A program made the position numbers and the translations under genes. This document shows positions 1-8,114 of a stretch of DNA of 41,330 nt, piece by piece. Position 1 is the first letter of the stretch, and each line of letters opens with the position of its first letter. The notes below the pieces were generated by a model. The model saw only the letters and a list, made by a program, of their open reading frames with translations. It did not search any database and was not told where the DNA came from. The DNA comes from Desulforhopalus sp. IMCC35007 (GTDB lineage: Bacteria > Desulfobacterota > Desulfobulbia > Desulfobulbales > Desulfocapsaceae), in the NCBI RefSeq assembly GCF_005116575.1, contig NZ_SWCN01000033.1, forward strand, positions 1 through 41,330, given 5' to 3'.

Positions 1-123
1 GCATATTGTCGGATCTCAAGTTATCTGCAAACTATGGCGGCCATGGGAGTTAATCCCCTCGTTGCTATTCAGATCGCTCTTACAAAACAAGATTTAGCAC
101 CGAATAATGATAGGGGTGAGTAG
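1..123 (+). CDS. IS66-family transposase, C-terminal fragment (partial at window start)
   Basis: The reading frame is open from the first base and ends with TAG at 121-123. It encodes the last 40 residues of the transposase, including the motif CRISSYLQTM followed by a short hydrophilic tail. The second copy at the other end of the window carries more of the gene and shows the ERDLRM and KQKVSGCFR motifs typical of the IS66 TnpC C-terminus, which secures the family. This copy has Met where the other has Ile (codon 43-45). It is partial because the window begins inside it. Confidence 0.8.
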   Translation, partial: AYCRISSYLQTMAAMGVNPLVAIQIALTKQDLAPNNDRGE

Positions 124-127
124 TTAC
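1..127 (+). mobile_element. Right end of an IS66-family element (left copy)
   Basis: The stretch matches 41121-41247 in inverted orientation with a single difference (position 45, g here and a in the other copy). It holds the end of a transposase gene and stops at TTAC, the complement of the GTAA terminus usual for IS66-family elements. Beyond position 127 the two copies diverge apart from two bases, which fixes the element boundary. The rest of the element lies outside the window. Confidence 0.8.
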
Positions 128-340
128 GTTCAATGTTACTTTACCTACGTTTAGCAAGCTTACTGGAATGAGATCCGTCTTGATTGTAACGTCGTGTGAA
201 CCAAAAGAGTGAGCTACTTTTTCTCCCTCAACCATACCAAGAAGCCAATGACGATCAGATCTCTTCAGCTCAACACGAAAAACACCTTCAAAACTCAGCT
301 TGTAGTACCTCATCTGGTTATTATCTGCGCTTTTTGCCAC
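128..340 (-). pseudogene. Unknown protein, 3' end cut off by the IS66 insertion
   Basis: A minus-strand frame starts at a GTG at 340 (or the ATG at 313) and runs into the IS66 end at 128, giving about 71 native codons. It then continues in IS sequence to a stop at 80, so any product would carry about 15 foreign residues. The native part (MRYYKLSFEGVFRVELKRSD and onward) has a natural-looking composition, but I recognise no family in it. There is no strong ribosome site before either start. Interruption by the IS is clear from the repeat boundary; that the frame was a gene is inference. Confidence 0.4.
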
Positions 341-472
341 AAGACCAAAGTCTCTCAGAACAGCTGGTCATATGTCGATCATGGCGAGATATCTGGATCC
401 TCCACTCTGATTTCCCATGGATTCTGTCCAGAATGTGCGCGCACTCACTTCCCCTCGCTTGATTTGGATTAA
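314..472 (+). pseudogene. Remnant of the C-terminal cysteine motif of a PAS/receiver signalling protein
   Basis: In this plus-strand frame the translation reads ICAFCHKTK, then W about 10 residues on, then SHGFCPECAR before a TAG stop at 470-472. The pattern C-x2-C-x-K, W, S-H-G-x-C-P-x-C is the short tail found at the C-terminus of many PAS-domain or receiver proteins in Desulfobacterota. No PAS or kinase domain is present upstream: the frame is closed by a stop at 197. I read it as a decayed 3' end next to the IS insertion. The 5' limit given is where the similarity begins and is not a start codon. The match is from memory of the motif only. Confidence 0.45.
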
Positions 473-712
473 ACAAGAAAACCCTGCAATCAGCCGTTCA
501 CCTTACCCAGTAAAATATCACCATATCTTTTCTCACCATCCCCATGGGTTTTCTGCAGTGTAAACCGCCCGCCCTATCTTTTGTCTTCTGCCCCGCCTCT
601 TTCACCCCGTCACTCCCCCTGCAACAAAAGAAGGTGTTTCTAAAAGTACAGGATATGTTCTGTTAATATGCAGACATATGTATTTCCAAATAAAATACAA
701 GCTGTTACTATA

Positions 713-735
713 AGGTGACAGACATTTGTTCACCT
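713..735 (+). promoter_or_regulatory. Inverted repeat in the leader of sbcD
   Basis: AGGTGA at 713-718 and TCACCT at 730-735 are perfect 6-bp inverted arms with an 11-base spacer, ending 25 bases before the sbcD start. It could be an operator or a small leader hairpin. The rest of 473-712 holds no gene that I can support. Confidence 0.25.
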
Positions 736-760
736 CTACTTTTCATTGCACAACCATCTC

Positions 761-1984
761 ATGAAGCTACTCCACACCTCAGACTGGCATCTTGGCCGCG
801 CACTTTATGGCCGGAAAAGAAACGATGAATTCAGCCAGTTCCTCGACTGGCTGCTCGACACAATCTCCAGCCGGGCAATTGACGTTCTGCTGATAGCCGG
901 TGATATCTTCGACACCACAACGCCGAGCAACTGGGCTCAAAACCTTTACTACCAGTTTCTCACCAGGATCCAGCAAACAGGTTGCCGTCATGTTGTCATA
1001 ACCGCTGGTAACCATGACTCTGCCAGTTTTCTCGAGGCTCCCGCAGGCATTCTGAAAACCATGAACATCCATGTTATTGGCAGTATTGATGACAACATAC
1101 ATAAAGAAATTATTACAATTAAGGGGACGGATGAAACCCCTCAACTGATTATCTGTGCCGTACCCTACCTGCGGGAAAGGGATATCAGATCTGCAAGTCC
1201 GGGGGAAACCGTGGATGAAAAATCCGCTAAACTTATCCAGGGTATTCAGAACCATTATGACGAGGTTGTCAGTCATGCCTTGCAATTAAAAACGGTCCAA
1301 AGGCTACATGTCCCAATTATTGCTCTTGGTCATCTTTTTGCGGCAGGTGGACAAAGCGTTAAAGGTGACGGTGTACGGGAATTATATGTTGGCTCTCTTG
1401 CCCACGTCCCAGCATCCATCTTTCCAGATGAAATTGACTACCTTGCTCTTGGCCATCTCCATAGCAGCCAGCGGGTCGCAGGAGATGAGTCACGAAGATA
1501 CTGTGGCAGTCCATTACCCGTAAGCTTTGCCGAAGGGAAAAAAGCCAAATCTGTCATACAAATCGAGTGCACATCAAACATTGAGTCCATTGCAGAGCTT
1601 GAGGTGCCATGTTTTCAACGACTTGAATCGTTAGAAGGAGATCTGCAGCAACTTCTGGAAAAGATGACCCACCTTAGAGCCCAGAACTGTTCAATCTGGC
1701 TTGAGATCAAATATACCGGCGAGGAACTTATACCTCATCTCCAGGAAACACTGAGAGAGGCGGTTGCCGGAAGTAAACTGGAGATTCTTCGCATTCTCAA
1801 CACACGTATCATCAATTCGGTGCTGAGCAGTGAGACCAGCCAGGAAACCCTGGAAGAACTCTCCGTGGAAGAGGTCTTTGCCAGATGTCTCGCACAAAAC
1901 GACATTAGCGGAGAACAGCAAAATGAGCTGACCTTACGTTTTAATCAGGCAATGGAGGCACTCCAGCAAAATGACCAAGGATAA
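761..1984 (+). CDS. sbcD: Nuclease SbcCD subunit D
   Basis: SbcD is the Mre11-type metallophosphoesterase of the SbcCD complex, which cuts hairpins and protein-blocked DNA ends in the cytoplasm. The 407-residue product carries the phosphoesterase motifs in order: HTSDWHLG at the N-terminus, then LIAGDIFD, TAGNHD and ALGHLH, which supply the metal-binding Asp, His and Asn residues. The C-terminal part is the usual SbcD accessory region. I chose the ATG at 761 because MKLLHTSDWHLG is the conserved beginning; the TTG at 746 in the same frame would add five residues. No good ribosome site precedes either start. sbcC follows after 20 bases, so the two are co-transcribed. Confidence 0.93.
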   Translation: MKLLHTSDWHLGRALYGRKRNDEFSQFLDWLLDTISSRAIDVLLIAGDIFDTTTPSNWAQNLYYQFLTRIQQTGCRHVVITAGNHDSASFLEAPAGILKTMNIHVIGSIDDNIHKEIITIKGTDETPQLIICAVPYLRERDIRSASPGETVDEKSAKLIQGIQNHYDEVVSHALQLKTVQRLHVPIIALGHLFAAGGQSVKGDGVRELYVGSLAHVPASIFPDEIDYLALGHLHSSQRVAGDESRRYCGSPLPVSFAEGKKAKSVIQIECTSNIESIAELEVPCFQRLESLEGDLQQLLEKMTHLRAQNCSIWLEIKYTGEELIPHLQETLREAVAGSKLEILRILNTRIINSVLSSETSQETLEELSVEEVFARCLAQNDISGEQQNELTLRFNQAMEALQQNDQG

Positions 1985-2004
1985 AGATTAACTTTTGTGG
2001 AACG

Positions 2005-5000
2005 ATGAAAATACTAACCGTACGTTTTAAAAACCTCAACTCCCTTGCAGGGGAGTGGCTCATTGATTTCACAGATCCGCATTTCACCTCAAGTGGAATC
2101 TTCGCAATCGTTGGTGCAACAGGGGCCGGAAAAAGTACTATTCTCGATGCCATAAGTCTTGCGCTCTACGGAAGGACTCCCCGGTTAAAGCAGATCAGTA
2201 AATCCTCCAATGAAATCATGAGCCGGCAGACGGGGGAATGTTATGCTGAGGTGGCATTTATCTCCTCGAAAGGCAACTTCAGGGCGCACTGGAGCCAGCG
2301 CAGAGCCAGGAAGAATCCAGCCGGGGAACTTCAGGCCCCACGTCACGAATTTGTTTCTGCCGAAACCGATAAGGTCCTTGCCTCAAAGTTAAAAGACGTT
2401 GCTGAAAAGGTCTCCGAGACCACGGGAATGAATTTTGATCAATTTACCAGGTCCATGCTTCTTGCTCAGGGGGATTTCAGTAAATTCCTCCAGGCGAACT
2501 CCGACCAGCGGGCCCCAATCCTTGAACAGATCACCGGTACTGAAATCTATAGCCTTATTTCAAAACAGGTCCACCTGCAGACATCAGCACAGGAAAGAAA
2601 ACTCGAACAACTCCGGCAGGAACTCGACAGCCTGCACATCCTCTCCCCGGAAGAAATTCAGGACCTACATAATGAGAAGTCGGCAATACTCACTCATACC
2701 AGCCAGCTCAAACAAACCATTAATCTCACCAACACGGGGATTGCCTGGCACCAGAATATTCTCGGCCTCAGCGAAAAGGAAAAAAACCTCAAAGAACAGT
2801 TGGTACACCTGCAACTCCAGTGGGAGAATACGGCTCAATTACGGGAACAACTTGATAAGGCCACGAACTGCCACTTACTCCAGGGAGTCTACAGTCATCT
2901 GAGCCAACTGCGGGCAAGCCAAAAGGAAGAACTGCTGCGAATCGCCACGACAACAACCGGCCTGCAAGAACAGAAAAAAATGCAGGCGGCACTGCAACAA
3001 CAAACGACCGAGTGCGAACAGGCCTACAGCCAGACGCAAAAACTGCAGCAAGACACAGCAAAAGTAATCAAAGAGGTACACCAGCTCGACTATGAAGCTC
3101 AGAAATCTTTTGAAGAAATTGAACAGTCCAATAAGAAAGTTGTCGCGCTCGAACGTCAGCTTGCTCTCCAAAATAGTGCCATAAAAAGCCAGGAACAAAG
3201 AAAAGCGGACTGCTTAAAAAATATAGCCACAATCAGGCAGTATCAGCAAAACCATGGTGCTGATGAGAAGCTGGTCGAAATACTTTCCGGCCTGGAGGAG
3301 AGGTCAACCCGGCTTTTACAATTGCTCGCAGCATTCCCAGGAGCGATCAGACGTAAAAAAACTCTTGAAAACGACCACAGAATAAAAAAAGAGCTCCAGC
3401 GTAAAGAAGACAAAACCACCATAGAACTGCATCAGAAAAATGAGCAACTCAACAAGCTGCTGGCAGAAGGGCGCCAACAATTTCAGATAATTGCTCCGAA
3501 TGGTCTGTCATCCATGTACAAGGAGCTGCAGCACCGCAACAATGAACTCAACCGGCTCCGGGAAACATCCACGTTGCTTAATGAAAAGAAGCTATTGTTA
3601 TTAAAGGTCGAACAAGAAAAGATTAAAAAAACCAGTCTGGCTGAACAACTTGAGGAACTCAGGAAAACACTACAGCAAACGAAAGCCCTTCTACAGCTGC
3701 AAAAAACTAACGTGGCAAAACAGGAAGAAATAGTACTTCTGGCAAACAAAATAGAAAGCTTTGAAAAGGAAAGAGAAAAACTAAAGGAAAATACACCCTG
3801 CCCGCTGTGCGGTTCTACAACGCATCCTTTTGTTGAGTCAACCATATCCCATAGAGATGATTTGAAAAAACACCTCCATGAAGAGCAACAAAAACTTGAG
3901 GAACTCAGAGAAAAAGAACGACGCGAGGACGTTGCTCTTCATGGTTTGCTATTATCCCGGAAAACGTGCAGCAGTGCCATAGAAGAAGCTGCAGGAAAGA
4001 TAGAGCGACTCGGTGAAAAGATACAGCAGGGCGGTTTCTCCTCCATGAGTTTAGACAACATAGGCCCCGCTATTCTCGCACTTCAGGGAAAAGTTGCAGC
4101 GGCCGAACAGACCATAGAAAAGGTTGAGGCAGAAAACAAGAAACTATTGAGTTGGGAGCAGGAACTCAAAAAGCACACCGCTGCCCTGGCTGAGCAGAAA
4201 GAAAAGGTGCAACAGCTGCAAAGAGACACCGAAAAATGCGAGACGACATTGCAACTGCATGCAGATGGGCTGGCAGCCTCGCAAAACGAGATTTCAGCAC
4301 TAACCGCTGAGCTATCGCAACTCACAGCCCCGTACAGTGCAGCACCACTTTCGAGTTGCGAGGAAATTCAGCAGGTTCAGGCAGCTCTTAAAGAAAAACA
4401 GCAGCGCTGGAAAAAATCAGTGGCTTCTCTGCGTGATGAGGAGACTCAGTTGCAATCTCTTACCAGTACCCATAAAGAGACCCTTTTCAGTATTGAGGCG
4501 CTCAAAGAGGAGCGGACGAAGATAAAAGAGCATATAGACCTGCTCAAAATCCAACACCAGACGACTAGCAAAAAAAGAACAGCACTTTTCGCTGACAAGG
4601 ACCCACTTATCGTCGAGGCTACTCTACAGGAGCAGGTACTCTCCACCGAAAAAAATGTGGCCCTTTGTCGTCAGCAATTACTGGTGAAGGAAAAAGAAAT
4701 AGCGACCCTCCATGAACGTAAAGAACAGCTCTCTCTTTCGACCTCCAGGCGCAAAGCAAGTTTAGACACAAAAGAACAGGAATTCGCCTCACTATTGCTC
4801 CAACACAATTTTGATTCAGAGACCACATTTCTCAACTCACGACTCCCCGATGAGAAAAGAGAACAGCTTTTCAGCCAGATTGAAAGACTGCAGATCCAGT
4901 TGCGTGAAACTCAATCAAAATTAGCCAGTGTAGAAGAGGCCATATCTGAAGAAAAATTAAAACAACCAACAGACCTCAGCCACGAATCACTGGTCGGCCG

Positions 5001-5664
5001 ACTTGCCGAACAGACTGAGCAACTCGGGGAGCTCCAGCAGCAACTGGGGGCTCTTACTGAACAGATCAGCAACCACGAAAAAAACGTTGCCAACCAGAAA
5101 GATAAGCAAACGCTCTTTACCAGGCAACAAAAGGAATACGGCTACTGGGCTCAGCTTCACCAGCTCGTCGGTTCTGCCGATGGAAAGAAATTCAGGAATT
5201 TTGCTCAAGGCCTCACCTTCGAGCTCATGGTTCACCATGCAAATCTCACCCTTGAAAGAATGAGCGATCGCTACCTGCTCAGACGCACACCGGAACAACC
5301 ATTGGAGCTTACCGTGATTGATGCCTACCAGGCGGGGGAAGTTCGCTCAACTGCCAATCTTTCTGGAGGCGAAACTTTTATAATCAGTCTTGCCCTCGCC
5401 CTTGGTCTGTCGGCTATGGCAAGTAAAAAAGTGCAAATAGATTCACTTTTCCTCGATGAGGGCTTCGGAACCCTGGACGAAGAATCCCTCGAAGTCGCAT
5501 TAGAAACGTTGAGTACCCTGCAGCAAACCGGGAAAATTATTGGCATCATCTCCCATGTCCCTCTACTCAAAGAGCGCATTGATGTGCAACTGCATCTGCA
5601 TGCGGGGCTTGATGGCAGGAGTACAATTTCAGGGCCTGGGGTCTCACGGTTCAAGGCATCCTGA
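2005..5664 (+). CDS. sbcC: Nuclease SbcCD subunit C (Rad50-like ATPase)
   Basis: SbcC is the SMC-type ATPase partner of SbcD. The 1219-residue protein has a Walker A motif at residues 37-45 (GATGAGKST), long glutamine- and glutamate-rich coiled coils, a zinc hook with CPLC at residues 599-602, a second coiled coil, and a C-terminal ATPase half with the signature LSGGET and the Walker B region LFLDEGFGTLDE. The hook near the middle is where two molecules dimerise in the Rad50 family. It is somewhat longer than the E. coli protein (about 1050 residues), the extra length being coiled coil. It starts 20 bases after sbcD. Confidence 0.95.
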   Translation: MKILTVRFKNLNSLAGEWLIDFTDPHFTSSGIFAIVGATGAGKSTILDAISLALYGRTPRLKQISKSSNEIMSRQTGECYAEVAFISSKGNFRAHWSQRRARKNPAGELQAPRHEFVSAETDKVLASKLKDVAEKVSETTGMNFDQFTRSMLLAQGDFSKFLQANSDQRAPILEQITGTEIYSLISKQVHLQTSAQERKLEQLRQELDSLHILSPEEIQDLHNEKSAILTHTSQLKQTINLTNTGIAWHQNILGLSEKEKNLKEQLVHLQLQWENTAQLREQLDKATNCHLLQGVYSHLSQLRASQKEELLRIATTTTGLQEQKKMQAALQQQTTECEQAYSQTQKLQQDTAKVIKEVHQLDYEAQKSFEEIEQSNKKVVALERQLALQNSAIKSQEQRKADCLKNIATIRQYQQNHGADEKLVEILSGLEERSTRLLQLLAAFPGAIRRKKTLENDHRIKKELQRKEDKTTIELHQKNEQLNKLLAEGRQQFQIIAPNGLSSMYKELQHRNNELNRLRETSTLLNEKKLLLLKVEQEKIKKTSLAEQLEELRKTLQQTKALLQLQKTNVAKQEEIVLLANKIESFEKEREKLKENTPCPLCGSTTHPFVESTISHRDDLKKHLHEEQQKLEELREKERREDVALHGLLLSRKTCSSAIEEAAGKIERLGEKIQQGGFSSMSLDNIGPAILALQGKVAAAEQTIEKVEAENKKLLSWEQELKKHTAALAEQKEKVQQLQRDTEKCETTLQLHADGLAASQNEISALTAELSQLTAPYSAAPLSSCEEIQQVQAALKEKQQRWKKSVASLRDEETQLQSLTSTHKETLFSIEALKEERTKIKEHIDLLKIQHQTTSKKRTALFADKDPLIVEATLQEQVLSTEKNVALCRQQLLVKEKEIATLHERKEQLSLSTSRRKASLDTKEQEFASLLLQHNFDSETTFLNSRLPDEKREQLFSQIERLQIQLRETQSKLASVEEAISEEKLKQPTDLSHESLVGRLAEQTEQLGELQQQLGALTEQISNHEKNVANQKDKQTLFTRQQKEYGYWAQLHQLVGSADGKKFRNFAQGLTFELMVHHANLTLERMSDRYLLRRTPEQPLELTVIDAYQAGEVRSTANLSGGETFIISLALALGLSAMASKKVQIDSLFLDEGFGTLDEESLEVALETLSTLQQTGKIIGIISHVPLLKERIDVQLHLHAGLDGRSTISGPGVSRFKAS

Positions 5665-5830
5665 CCGTGTTTCGCCTAAACCGCTCCACGCTCAATGGAG
5701 TCGTGTTTTGAGCATATGTACTATTTAATTTTTCTGTCAATATTGATCTGTATTACTACTATCTTGAGCCAAATTGCCTAATTTTGTTATACGTCTTCAT
5801 CTTGATTGTGATAGAATTATAAAAAGTACT

Positions 5831-5858
5831 TTGACATAGTTAGAATCTTTGATACAAC
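5831..5858 (+). promoter_or_regulatory. Predicted sigma-70 promoter for the HDOD-kinase gene
   Basis: A perfect TTGACA at 5831-5836 is followed after 16 bases by TACAAC at 5853-5858, with an AT-rich surround, 37 bases before the GTG start at 5895. The -10 box is only a partial match, so this is a prediction by eye. Confidence 0.4.
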
Positions 5859-5894
5859 TTTCAAAAAATCACTATTTATTCATTTTCCAGGCAA

Positions 5895-8039
5895 GTGGCC
5901 AGATTGAAATCAAGAAATAACATATACGACAGACTCGCACAGATTAAATTGCCGCAACTGCCGGCAGTTCTCGTTCAACTCATTGACATCTGCAAGGTTG
6001 AAGATGCAGATATCCGTCTCGTAGCCCAGACTGTCGCCAAAGACATAGCGATTACGACCAAGACCCTTCGGCTTGCCAACTCAGCATTTCTCGGGGCTCG
6101 AACCCAGTTTAAAAATATAGACCAGGCTGTTATTTTTCTTGGCATCGATACCGTCCGCAATCTCGCTATATCTGTTTCAATTTATGATGTTTTCGGCAAG
6201 ACACCGGTCCCCGAGGGTTTTGCCAAAGAACAATTTTGGTACCACGGCCTTCTTACAGCTCTTATCAGTAAAGCGATTGCCCAAAAAAGCGGTTACGACG
6301 ATCCTGGGGCCGCTTACCTGGCAGGCCTGCTTCACGACACTGGTAAATATCTTCTGTGTCTGCATTTTGGCAAGCCATATCAAGAATTCATGGATGAACA
6401 GATCCACCAGTCTGATGTTATCGGAGCAGAGCAGGATAAATTTGGAATAAGCCACTGTGATGTCGGCAAATGGTTGCTCGACAGCTGGAACATGTCCGGT
6501 GAATTGGGCAATGCGGTCCGGGACCATCACAACACCGATGCAGAGAATACTGAGATGAGTATTCTCAGCAGAATAATAAGACTGGCAAACACTCTTGCCT
6601 TAAACAGCTCCACAACAAATGAGCAGGTATTAAAAGACACCTCCATACTCTGTATTTCTCCGACCGCACTGCACTCCATTGCTGAATCACAAAAAGAGGT
6701 CCTCGGGGATCTGGCCCAGACACTGGGCATTACCATCAAAGAACCGGAGTCCATATTATCCTGGCCCGATGAACATGGTCAACAGCTTCTCAGCAACAAA
6801 ATTCAATTGCGTGCCCGGCTCTACGGCTTTATGGACAATATTATTCAGGCACAAAATATCAATCGGGTGTTTCTGGCCCTTGAAGAGAGCCTGTCCCTGC
6901 TTTTTAACTGCCAGAGATCTGTCCTCCTTCTGCCTTCACAGGATAATGGGCCTCTGCTCCCCCATGGATCGTTTCGTAATCAGATCGTCAATAAGCTAAA
7001 AAGTCAGAAATTTGTCTATTTCTGCCATGACACCGCCACTCACAACACCAAAGATGAAATTGAACTAACTGCTATAAAACAACCGACCATATTTGGAACG
7101 GATATTGTTAAAAAGCCCCATGTTAATGAACTGTTTAAAGCGCTGGACGCCTCTTCTGTCCTTGCTCTGCCGATTACCCTCTCAAAAACCCGTAAAGGTC
7201 TTTTAATACTCGGGCTCCACGAACAGACAGAAGCATTGCAGGAAGCCGAAGAGATACTGCAACTCCTCGGCAGCCATGTAGGTAACCGTCTTTATCAGGA
7301 AATTGTCAAAGAAGAGTATGCACAGTCTTTTGCCAAGGAACGGATTACCGCAGTGGAAGATGTGGCAAGAAGTATTGCCCACGAGATCTCAAACCCTCTT
7401 GGCATAATTCAGAACTACATCGCTATTCTTGTTGAAAAGGATGGACCGGATAAAGAGATGAACGAAGAACTTTCTATAATCAATAAGGAAATAGAAAGAA
7501 TTGCAAACATCAGCAGACAACTCAACGACCTCTCAACAACTCTGGAACCCGTTGAAATGAGCCGCGTTGATATCAATCAGGCCATACAGGAAACTGTGAA
7601 ACTGTTTCAAAAATCTTTTTCACCTGCCACCAATATCTCAATCGATTTTGAACCGCCTGAAAACATGCCGGAACTCTGGATGGAGGCAAACCCAATAAAA
7701 CAGATTTTAGTCAACCTCATCACAAACAGCATTGATGCACTAGAAGGTCAGGGGGCAATTGAAATCCTCTGTCACCATATCCCCGGCAATGACGCAGTAC
7801 CTCTTGGAGAAATTGTGATCACGGTATCAGATAATGGCCCAGGCATTCCTCCTGCAATTGCCAACACTATCTTCAGGGCAGGAAAAACAACAAAGGCTGA
7901 AGGTCATGCAGGTCTTGGCCTTGCTATCGTCAACAAACTTGTTAAAGATATTTCCGGCAGGATCTACCACAGCAGCAGTAAACAAGGGCATACGCAGTTC
8001 ACCTTTCATTTCCCGATACGGACCAAACCTACCCAATAA
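5895..8039 (+). CDS. HDOD-domain sensor histidine kinase
   Basis: This 714-residue soluble protein combines an N-terminal HDOD domain (about residues 10-215, including LAGLLHDTGKYLL), a central GAF-like region (about 320-470) and a histidine kinase core. The phosphoacceptor motif IAHEISNPLG lies near residue 495. The ATPase domain has NLITNSIDAL, DNGPGIP and GLGLAIV between about 605 and 680. No transmembrane segment is evident, so it should sense an intracellular signal. The start is a GTG; the following MARLKSRNN fits, but the ribosome site is weak. The next gene, a hybrid kinase with two receivers, follows after 75 bases and is the obvious phosphotransfer partner. Domain calls are firm; the signal is unknown. 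Confidence 0.85.
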   Translation: MARLKSRNNIYDRLAQIKLPQLPAVLVQLIDICKVEDADIRLVAQTVAKDIAITTKTLRLANSAFLGARTQFKNIDQAVIFLGIDTVRNLAISVSIYDVFGKTPVPEGFAKEQFWYHGLLTALISKAIAQKSGYDDPGAAYLAGLLHDTGKYLLCLHFGKPYQEFMDEQIHQSDVIGAEQDKFGISHCDVGKWLLDSWNMSGELGNAVRDHHNTDAENTEMSILSRIIRLANTLALNSSTTNEQVLKDTSILCISPTALHSIAESQKEVLGDLAQTLGITIKEPESILSWPDEHGQQLLSNKIQLRARLYGFMDNIIQAQNINRVFLALEESLSLLFNCQRSVLLLPSQDNGPLLPHGSFRNQIVNKLKSQKFVYFCHDTATHNTKDEIELTAIKQPTIFGTDIVKKPHVNELFKALDASSVLALPITLSKTRKGLLILGLHEQTEALQEAEEILQLLGSHVGNRLYQEIVKEEYAQSFAKERITAVEDVARSIAHEISNPLGIIQNYIAILVEKDGPDKEMNEELSIINKEIERIANISRQLNDLSTTLEPVEMSRVDINQAIQETVKLFQKSFSPATNISIDFEPPENMPELWMEANPIKQILVNLITNSIDALEGQGAIEILCHHIPGNDAVPLGEIVITVSDNGPGIPPAIANTIFRAGKTTKAEGHAGLGLAIVNKLVKDISGRIYHSSSKQGHTQFTFHFPIRTKPTQ

Positions 8040-8114
8040 AGGGCAACCCTTGATTATCAGGATAACACATGCAAAATAATTACCGCTTTTCACTTACCAT
8101 CCGATTGTTTTCCT

